Assembly: GCA_045653225.1 (NCBI GenBank)
Contig: JAZOLP010000196.1
Location: forward strand, 1 to 7,899
Length of the DNA: 7,899 nucleotides
Source: UBA1737 sp045653225
GTDB taxonomy: Bacteria; Bacillota_I; Bacilli_A; ML615J-28; CAG-313
Direction: 5' to 3'
The notes under the pieces were generated by a model that worked only from the letters and a program-made list of their open reading frames with translations, was not told where the DNA came from and ran no database searches. This document shows, piece by piece, positions 1-4,957 of this stretch. A program made the position numbers and the translations under genes. Position 1 is the stretch's first letter. Each line of letters begins with the position of its first letter.

Positions 1-297
1 GTTGATAAAAATATTCTTGAAATATTTGTAATAGTATTATTTATTAGTATAATTTATGGGTTTTTGTCGTCATTATATTGATTGTTTTTCAATAACAATT
101 ATTCTTGTATTTTATCAGTAGGAATTTTTGTTGTTGGCGAATTATTAAGTGATAGTATTAATAGATTTAACTTATATTATGTTTTCTTTCCAAATTTTAG
201 TATTGAACTGAATTTGAGTTATAGTATGATTCATTTATTTTGTTTGTTTGCATTTTATTATTATTGTATGGTTATGTGTTATTTTTATAAAAAATAA
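1..297 (+). pseudogene. 3' end of an unidentified membrane-protein frame, split by an in-frame TGA
   Basis: Frame 1 is open from the left edge to the TAA at 295-297, except for one TGA at 79-81. I do not recognise the family. Both halves look alike: rich in Phe, Tyr, Ile, Leu, Val and Cys, with hydrophobic stretches such as ILEIFVIVLFISIIYGFL before the stop and CILSVGIFVV and MIHLFCLFAFYYY after it. The frame continuing unchanged on both sides suggests one membrane protein with a nonsense change (TGG to TGA is a single transition). Alternatively the upstream gene simply ends at 81. A separate gene starting at TTG 82, directly after the stop, is possible, but I see no good Shine-Dalgarno sequence in front of it. 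TGA read as Trp is unlikely because the confident genes use only TGG. The 5' end lies outside the window. T-rich DNA favours such hydrophobic frames by chance, so coding status is uncertain. Confidence 0.4.
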
Positions 298-308
298 GGG
301 TATATCGT

Positions 309-337
309 TTGCGAAGTTGTTAAATTTGTGGTATAAT
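309..337 (+). promoter_or_regulatory. Housekeeping sigma-type promoter of the infC operon
   Basis: The -35 is TTGCGA (309-314). After exactly 17 bases comes a perfect TATAAT -10 (332-337), preceded by TGG (329-331) as an extended -10. The predicted transcript start is near 344, which gives a leader of about 175 bases before infC. The promoter begins only 11 bases after the preceding frame's stop, so the operon has its own transcription unit. Confidence 0.82.
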
Positions 338-343
338 ATCTAC

Positions 344-480
344 GAATTAAATAGTGTTTATGAAAAGTAGAAGTCCCACTTCTCACCTGACCAATTATTT
401 TGGTGGGTAAAAGAGTCATTATTCCTAATATATTGGAACAACTGAAGTGGGCATAATATGCTCACTTTTTATTCTTTTCA
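344..480 (+). promoter_or_regulatory. L20-type ribosomal protein leader (transcription attenuator)
   Basis: This transcribed leader sits directly upstream of infC-rpmI-rplT, where Bacillota carry the L20 leader through which free ribosomal protein L20 represses its own operon. CCCACTTC (375-382) is perfectly complementary to GAAGTGGG (444-451), giving a long-range pairing that would block the terminator stem at 446-466. Two further hairpins can form between these arms: TCACC (383-387) with GGTGG (402-406), and TTCC (422-425) with GGAA (435-438). In the alternative fold the first arm closes locally as AGAAGT (369-374) with ACTTCT (378-383), freeing the terminator. The inferred logic is that the long-range pairing allows read-through and excess L20 favours termination. 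Assignment rests on position, architecture and remembered sequence resemblance; no covariance search was run. Confidence 0.8.
444..478 (+). terminator. Regulated intrinsic terminator in the infC leader
   Basis: The stem is AGTGGGC (446-452) with GCTCACT (460-466), including one G-U pair, around the loop ATAATAT. A T-rich tract follows (466-478). It lies about 40 bases before infC, and its 5' arm is shared with the upstream antiterminator arm at 375-382, as expected of an attenuator rather than a constitutive stop. Confidence 0.8.
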
Positions 481-506
481 AAATACAATTTATTTCAAAT
501 ATTTTT

Positions 507-519
507 GGAGGTGGACAGT
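507..519 (+). promoter_or_regulatory. Shine-Dalgarno site that fixes the ATT start of infC
   Basis: GGAGG at 507-511 is followed by 8 bases (TGGACAGT) and then ATT at 520. No ATG or other well-spaced start follows before the conserved IF-3 N-terminus, so the ribosome site itself points to ATT. The upstream in-frame TTG (505-507) and GTG (511-513) both overlap the site. Confidence 0.85.
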
Positions 520-1059
520 ATTAAGCCAACAGATAAAAAAGGTGAAAACCTTATCAATGAACAAATTGAAGCTAGTTATGTATTAGTTATTGATGAAAGC
601 GGAAATCAATTAGGAAAATTAGCTATTGAAGAAGCATTAAACACAGCTTATGATCGTGGATTCGATTTAGTTTGTGTTGCACCAAATGCTGAAGTGCCTG
701 TTTGTAAATTAATGGATTATTCAAAATATCGTTATGAACAAAACAAGCGTGCTAAAGAAGCAAAGAAAAATCAAAAAGTTATTAGTGTTAAAGAAGTTAG
801 ACTTAGCCCTACTATTGATGTAGGTGACTATGAAACTAAAGCTCGTGCTGCACGTAAATTCATTGAAGACGGAGACAAAGTAAAAGTTAGTTGTCGTTTC
901 CGTGGTAGAATGATTGAACAAGCAAATAGCACTAAAGATCTATTCTTAAAATTTGCTGAAAAATTATCTGACATTGTACAAGTAGATCAACAACCAACAC
1001 TAGATGGACGTAATATGTTCATGTTATTAAGTCCAAAAATGCAAAAAAAGAAAAAATAA
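520..1059 (+). CDS. infC: Translation initiation factor IF-3, ATT start
   Basis: IF-3 binds the 30S subunit, prevents premature 50S joining and checks start codon and initiator tRNA. The protein has 179 residues, normal for the family. The N domain (about 8-75) carries INEQI, GFDLVCVAP and the signature KLMDYSKYRYEQ (63-74). A Lys-rich linker (75-87) leads to the C domain, with KEVRLSPTIDVGDY (91-104) and CRFRGR (125-130). The tail is PKMQKKKK. I chose the ATT at 520 because GGAGG (507-511) lies 8 bases upstream. An in-frame TTG at 505 overlaps this ribosome site and has none of its own. ATT is the known start of infC in E. coli and B. subtilis, where it lets IF-3 limit its own translation. 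It is the first gene of infC-rpmI-rplT, 19 bases before rpmI, under the upstream leader. A GTG at 511 is unlikely for the same overlap reason. Confidence 0.95.
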   Translation: MKPTDKKGENLINEQIEASYVLVIDESGNQLGKLAIEEALNTAYDRGFDLVCVAPNAEVPVCKLMDYSKYRYEQNKRAKEAKKNQKVISVKEVRLSPTIDVGDYETKARAARKFIEDGDKVKVSCRFRGRMIEQANSTKDLFLKFAEKLSDIVQVDQQPTLDGRNMFMLLSPKMQKKKK

Positions 1060-1078
1060 TATAAAGGAGAAAAGAATC

Positions 1079-1279
1079 ATGCCAAAAATGAGAACTCATG
1101 CAGGAACAAAGAAACGTATTAAAGTTACTGGTTCTGGCAAATTCAAACGTAGTCGTGCAGGTAACCAACATCTTGCACCAGGAAAAACACAAAAACAAAC
1201 AAGACAATTGAGAAAATTCTCTCTAGTTAACTCTAGTGATGTTAAGAGAATTAAACAACAATTGGATCAAATTAAATAA
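1079..1279 (+). CDS. rpmI: 50S ribosomal protein L35
   Basis: This small basic protein of the large ribosomal subunit has 66 residues, the usual length. The start MPKMRTHAGTKKR and the following GSGKFKRSRAGNQHL are the L35 signature, and Lys/Arg is dense throughout, as needed for rRNA binding. AAGGAGA (1064-1070) lies 8 bases before the ATG. It is the middle gene of the conserved infC-rpmI-rplT operon: 19 bases after infC and 16 bases before rplT. It is likely co-regulated with both through the L20-type leader. Nothing is unusual in the sequence. Confidence 0.98.
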   Translation: MPKMRTHAGTKKRIKVTGSGKFKRSRAGNQHLAPGKTQKQTRQLRKFSLVNSSDVKRIKQQLDQIK

Positions 1280-1295
1280 GGAGGACTAAGAGAAT

Positions 1296-1655
1296 ATGCC
1301 ACGTACTAAAGGCGGAGTTGTCGCAAGAAGAAGACGTAATCGAGTTCTAAAAGCAGCTAAAGGTTTCTTTGGATCAAAACATTGCTTATACAAAGTTGCT
1401 AATCAACAAGTAATGAAAGGTCGTCAATATGCATTCAGAGACCGTAAAAATAACAAACGTAACTTCCGTAAATTATGGATCGTTCGTATCAATGCTGCTG
1501 CACGTATGCAAGGATTAACTTATAGTGTATTAATGCACGGTTTAAAAGTTGCTAATATTGATATTAACAGAAAGATGTTAGCTGACTTAGCTGTAAATGA
1601 TATCGCTATGTTCAACAATCTTTGTGATGCTGCTAAAAAAGCTCTTGCAAAATAA
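1296..1655 (+). CDS. rplT: 50S ribosomal protein L20
   Basis: L20 binds 23S rRNA early in 50S assembly and, in Bacillota, represses its own operon by binding the leader RNA. The product is 119 residues, full length. The basic N-terminal arm (RRRRNRVLKAAKGFFGSK) is followed by the signature RDRKNNKRNFRKLWIVRINA and a globular C-terminal part (MHGLKVANIDINRKMLADLA). The ribosome site AAGGAGG (1278-1284) overlaps the rpmI TAA stop (1277-1279), with an 11-base spacer to the ATG, so translation is probably coupled to rpmI. It is the last gene of the operon; a strong terminator begins 11 bases after its stop. Confidence 0.98.
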   Translation: MPRTKGGVVARRRRNRVLKAAKGFFGSKHCLYKVANQQVMKGRQYAFRDRKNNKRNFRKLWIVRINAAARMQGLTYSVLMHGLKVANIDINRKMLADLAVNDIAMFNNLCDAAKKALAK

Positions 1656-1665
1656 TTAAAAAAAT

Positions 1666-1700
1666 AAAATACTATTGAGATTAAAACTCAATAGTATTTT
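1666..1700. terminator. Bidirectional terminator between rplT and the convergent phosphoesterase gene
   Basis: A perfect 14-base inverted repeat (1666-1679 with 1687-1700) surrounds the loop ATTAAAA. On the plus strand it runs into eight T (1697-1704). On the minus strand the A-rich run at 1656-1669 supplies the U tract. It lies 11 bases after the rplT stop and 5 bases from the stop of the minus-strand gene, so one hairpin serves both convergent units. Confidence 0.92.
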
Positions 1701-1705
1701 TTTTG

Positions 1706-3841
1706 TTATTTCTTTTTCTTTAAAACTACTGCAAGTAAAGTGAATGATGATAAGAAATTAATAATCATTGCTGTATTTTTCTTACCACATTTTTTCTTGC
1801 CTTGATCTTCAACTTTATTATCACTTGACCATTTAGCATATAGTTGAATATCACCTTTAGTTTCAGGAGTAATATCTGAAATTGGTTCACCGCTAAATTC
1901 AGGATTATCATACCAACCTTGGAACATTTCACCTTCTAAGTATGGTGTTTCAATTGAGAATGAATCTCCTTCTGTATAAACAGTTTTGGCATTTTCAGTT
2001 ACAGAACCACCTCTTGTATTGTAAGTGATTGTAAAGTTTTGTAACCATTTAGCGTAGTATGTTTTGTCGCCAGTTTCTTCAGCGTAAATTCTATCTACTT
2101 TTGTAGTAAATTCGTTTGATTCAAACCAACCATCAAATACATAACCATCTTTAATAGGTGTTGGAAGTTTTGTTACTTTACCTGATAAGTAAGTTACCCA
2201 TTCTTCTGGTGATGTTAAAATACCGCCATCTAATTCTAGATTTAAATTATAAGGTACAACGTTTGTAATTTCAAATTCTTTAGTAATTTGTGAGCCATCA
2301 TATTTAACTAATGTTACTTTAATAGCATAGTTTCTATCGCGATAAATTGGACCAATGTTCATTGAATTAACTTTTTCTGACGAAACAAATTTAGTATATT
2401 CAGTAGTTGAATCATTTGCTGTACGTTCAACAATAACATTTTTAACGTTTCCGTAGTAAGTTTTATTCCAAGTTACAGTTGCGTCATCGTTTTCTTTATC
2501 ATATTCTAATTTTAATGCGTTTGTTAAAGTTGAATCTTTTTGAGTTGTAACAGTTGCACTACGCTTTGAATTTAATTCAAATGTTAATAATGCGTTTGAA
2601 ATAGAATTTTTTGTTTTGTTTCCATCTTCACTATAAACTTGAAGAACAAGTTTAGAAGAAGTTACTTGAATAGTATTAACTTTGTAGTTAACATTATCAT
2701 ATGCATCTACTTGATCTTTATATTCTGCTTTAATCGAATAAAGTTTATGTTGAGCAGCAGGACTTACATAGTAACTTACGCCTAAGTCTCCATTAACTTC
2801 ATTTTTATAAAGAAGATTTTTATGTACGAATAAGTGTTCGTGGCCACCAATAACTAAGTCAACTTGACATTCTTCAAATGTAGGTCCCCAGTTTGTCATC
2901 ATCCATTTTGAATCTGAAACATAAGAACCACCAGTAATTGCATTTGAGTGAGTACCAACAATAATCCATTGCGATGGATTATTTTGAACTACTTCTTTAA
3001 ACCATTCTTTTTGTTCAATAACATTCTTTTTATCGATAGTATCTATCATGATGAATAAAATGTTACCATATTTGAAATAATATGTTGAGTTTACTTTAGA
3101 TTCTGGTCCATTTTTAGGGTTATTGTGGAATTGATTATAATATAGTGGTGAAACATAAGCTGAACCACTTGTATGATAATATTCATGGTTACCAGGAATT
3201 GATGCAACCATTAAATCTTTATAAATTGACATACCATTATAATAAGATTGCCAGTGAGCTTCATATCCACCACGGTCAATTTGGTCACCAGTTAGAACTA
3301 GTAAGTTAATGTTTCTAACATTTGATCTAACATTTGTCATCATATTGTTAGGTCTTGTTGGTGTATAACTTCCGCCTGCAGCATGAATATCTGTTGCGAA
3401 TAAGAATGTTGCATTTGTAGCAGATGCAGAATGTGTTTTAAATGAATATGTTGTTGAAATTGCAGTTCCTGCGTAAACTTTGTAATAATATTGAGTGTTT
3501 TCTTTTAATCCTGTTAAGTTAACTGTAGAAACGTATCTTTCAGAAAATCCTGTATTAGAATCTGATGAATCAACTTCAGCACTCCATAGTCTAGTTACAG
3601 CATCTTGTCTTAAAGTAGTATCATTTGTAAATGAAATTGATGTACTATATAAAACATAAGATGAACTTTCTGAACTATGATAGTTAATCCCTACACTAGT
3701 TTCATTTTCACCAACACTTGTGGTGATATATGAAATTGTAGAAGCAGCTTTAACCTTAGGTGTGAAACAGCCTAAAGCTATTATAAATAGTGTTAGTCCT
3801 AAAGAGACTACTAAAAATGATTTGATAATTAATTTTTTCAT
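1706..3841 (-). CDS. Secreted calcineurin-like phosphoesterase with PAP-like N domain, two Flg_new/InlB repeats and a Cys-Gly/TM/Lys tail
   Basis: The 711-residue protein is probably an extracellular phosphoesterase; the substrate is unknown. A signal peptide (1-32/33, site PKVKA-AS) leads into an Fn3-like purple acid phosphatase N domain (about 35-137, with YYYKVYA). The catalytic domain (about 145-365) has every metal-binding block of the fold: TDIH (D151, H153), GDQID (D186), GNHE (217-220), GTHS (H298) and GHEH (333-336). D189 stands where true purple acid phosphatases have the colour-giving Tyr, so it is not a canonical purple enzyme. A second Fn3-like part spans about 443-527. Two Flg_new/InlB B-type repeats (about 533-599 and 602-671) carry DGYVFDGWF and EMFQGWY and each end in YAKW. 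The tail has KKKCGKK (682-688), a hydrophobic segment (691-707) and KKKK, suggesting cell-envelope retention; no LPXTG is present. ATG at 3841 follows AAGGAGGAT. It stands alone, convergent with rplT and divergent from the next gene. Confidence 0.9.
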   Translation of the reverse strand: MKKLIIKSFLVVSLGLTLFIIALGCFTPKVKAASTISYITTSVGENETSVGINYHSSESSSYVLYSTSISFTNDTTLRQDAVTRLWSAEVDSSDSNTGFSERYVSTVNLTGLKENTQYYYKVYAGTAISTTYSFKTHSASATNATFLFATDIHAAGGSYTPTRPNNMMTNVRSNVRNINLLVLTGDQIDRGGYEAHWQSYYNGMSIYKDLMVASIPGNHEYYHTSGSAYVSPLYYNQFHNNPKNGPESKVNSTYYFKYGNILFIMIDTIDKKNVIEQKEWFKEVVQNNPSQWIIVGTHSNAITGGSYVSDSKWMMTNWGPTFEECQVDLVIGGHEHLFVHKNLLYKNEVNGDLGVSYYVSPAAQHKLYSIKAEYKDQVDAYDNVNYKVNTIQVTSSKLVLQVYSEDGNKTKNSISNALLTFELNSKRSATVTTQKDSTLTNALKLEYDKENDDATVTWNKTYYGNVKNVIVERTANDSTTEYTKFVSSEKVNSMNIGPIYRDRNYAIKVTLVKYDGSQITKEFEITNVVPYNLNLELDGGILTSPEEWVTYLSGKVTKLPTPIKDGYVFDGWFESNEFTTKVDRIYAEETGDKTYYAKWLQNFTITYNTRGGSVTENAKTVYTEGDSFSIETPYLEGEMFQGWYDNPEFSGEPISDITPETKGDIQLYAKWSSDNKVEDQGKKKCGKKNTAMIINFLSSFTLLAVVLKKKK

Positions 3842-3844
3842 TGT

Positions 3845-3853
3845 ATCCTCCTT
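3845..3853 (-). promoter_or_regulatory. Strong Shine-Dalgarno site of the phosphoesterase gene
   Basis: On the minus strand this reads AAGGAGGAT, nearly full complementarity to the 16S 3' end, a few bases before the ATG at 3841. It settles the start and fits the signal peptide beginning exactly there. Confidence 0.85.
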
Positions 3854-3859
3854 TTATGT

Positions 3860-3880
3860 TAATATTATATCATAATATTA
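3860..3880. repeat. Two copies of the palindrome TAATATTA overlapping a -10 element
   Basis: TAATATTA at 3860-3867 and 3873-3880 are separated by TATCA. The octamer is its own reverse complement, so the pair is both a direct and an inverted repeat. An imperfect third copy, TAATATTC, lies at 3898-3905. The pair covers the predicted -10 of the phosphoesterase promoter, the place for an operator, but such AT-only octamers arise easily here by chance. Confidence 0.35.
3864..3872 (-). promoter_or_regulatory. Extended -10 promoter of the phosphoesterase gene
   Basis: On the minus strand TATAAT (3864-3869) is preceded by TGA, an extended -10. It would start transcription near 3857, about 16 bases before the ATG. 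The sequence 17 bases upstream (AAGATA) is a poor -35, so the call rests mainly on the -10 element and its position. Confidence 0.5.
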
Positions 3881-3920
3881 ATAAAATATCTTTAATTTAA
3901 TATTCAATTAATCAAAAAAC

Positions 3921-3949
3921 TTTATAATAAAGTCAAAATGTGTTATAAT
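3921..3949 (+). promoter_or_regulatory. Promoter of the DUF1189-like gene and leuS
   Basis: TTTATA (3921-3926, four of six consensus bases) is followed by a 17-base spacer and a perfect TATAAT (3944-3949) with TGT just upstream (extended -10). The start would be near 3956, some 18 bases before the ATG at 3974. It points away from the phosphoesterase promoter, with the two -10 elements about 75 bases apart. Confidence 0.75.
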
Positions 3950-3973
3950 ATAATAAGAGAAAGAGGTTAAAAT

Positions 3974-4957
3974 ATGTATCAAAAATTTAAAGATTGTCTT
4001 TTAAAACCAAGAAATATTGCTGATTATATTAAGGAGCCTAAAAAGAAAACTATTATTTATACTATTTTACTAGTTTTTATTTATGTTTTACCTTTATTGT
4101 TAATCTCAATATTATCAAATGATGCTGCAACATCATTATCATCTAGCGTTGCTGATGATTTTGTTGAAGCTGAACAAATTAATTATGAAATCAAAGATGG
4201 TAAATTAAAAACAACTAAAGATGATGCTGTAATTCAATTTATAAAGGATGAAGTTATTATAAGTGGGCTTTATAAAATTGATGCGCTTTATGTTTTTGAT
4301 GTAACTGGTAATGATTATAAAGAAAATTTAGTAGTTGAAGCAGGATATTATTTAATCTTTTTATTTGAAGAAGATGAGTTTAAAATTGAAAGTTATTATT
4401 TAAAAGAAAACTCAAGTGATAATAATTCTAATGATACTTTAGATAATTCAATTTATAGAACTTATTGTTCATATTCTTATGAATCTTTAGATATTAAAAC
4501 TCTAGATTTTTCAAGTAATAAAGCTTCTAATACTGTTAATTTTAAAAATGAAGTCGCTACTTTAGTTTCTTCATTATATAGTAAAATTAAATTACAATTA
4601 ATGCCTTTAATTGTTGTCTTTGTTTTATTGGTAGGCATTAGTAATTATTTTATGACAATAATGTTTATTGTTTTATTATTTAAGTTATTATATCGTTATT
4701 TACAAATAGATTTTGTGGTTGTATTGAAAACTATTATTTTATGTTCAACTCCATATGTTATTTGTGAAATAATTGCTACTTTATCTGGAATAACATTCTT
4801 AAATTTAGTTGGACAATTTATAATGATTTTATACGCAACTAAAGCGGTAAATGCTTACAAAATTAAATATGATGGTGGAATACCAATGCCTAATTATATT
4901 AAAAAAATGATGGGCGAAGACAAACAGGAGAAAGGAAGTGACGATGATGAATTATAA
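3974..4957 (+). CDS. DUF1189-like integral membrane protein
   Basis: A 327-residue membrane protein whose function I cannot name. It resembles the DUF1189 family (YvdJ-like proteins of Bacillota): a short cytoplasmic start with LLKPRNIADYIKEPKKKTIIYT, one membrane segment (about 26-48), a large soluble part (about 49-205) rich in Asp, Glu, Asn and Ser, then hydrophobic segments near 209-236, 248-268 and 271-288, and a charged tail ending in GSDDDEL. The layout is 1 + 3 segments with the soluble domain probably outside. AAAGAGG (3961-3967) precedes the ATG by 6 bases. It is the first gene of a two-gene unit; its last codons overlap the start of leuS, so it is transcribed and probably translated together with it. 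The family assignment comes from topology and the N-terminal motif and is moderate. A role linked to LeuRS is not implied by the overlap alone. Confidence 0.8.
   Translation: MYQKFKDCLLKPRNIADYIKEPKKKTIIYTILLVFIYVLPLLLISILSNDAATSLSSSVADDFVEAEQINYEIKDGKLKTTKDDAVIQFIKDEVIISGLYKIDALYVFDVTGNDYKENLVVEAGYYLIFLFEEDEFKIESYYLKENSSDNNSNDTLDNSIYRTYCSYSYESLDIKTLDFSSNKASNTVNFKNEVATLVSSLYSKIKLQLMPLIVVFVLLVGISNYFMTIMFIVLLFKLLYRYLQIDFVVVLKTIILCSTPYVICEIIATLSGITFLNLVGQFIMILYATKAVNAYKIKYDGGIPMPNYIKKMMGEDKQEKGSDDDEL

Noticed and set aside
1..297. TGA decoded as tryptophan (Mollicutes code 4)
   Set aside because: An AT-rich genome using code 4 would show mostly TGA for Trp, but all 20 Trp codons of leuS, 12 of the phosphoesterase and the one in rplT are TGG.
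721..921. Minus-strand open frame of 66 codons
   Set aside because: It lies wholly antisense to infC, has no ribosome site, and its Phe/Thr/Ser-rich composition is the mirror of Lys/Glu-rich coding on the plus strand.
1019..1207. Minus-strand open frame of 62 codons across the infC/rpmI junction
   Set aside because: It is antisense to two conserved genes, has no ribosome site or promoter, and is of shadow composition.
3765..3775. Lipobox making the phosphoesterase a lipoprotein (Cys25)
   Set aside because: ALGC lacks the usual [LVI] at -3, and a good signal-peptidase I site follows at residues 30-33.
3856..3960. PhoP (Pho-box) repeats upstream of the phosphoesterase
   Set aside because: No set of TT(A/C/T)A(C/T)A hexamers spaced about 11 bases apart is visible on either strand.
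4938..4946. leuS starting at GTG 4938 or ATG 4944
   Set aside because: Both are in frame, but ATG 4947 gives an N-terminus matching the B. subtilis enzyme in length. ATG 4944 cannot be excluded from sequence alone.
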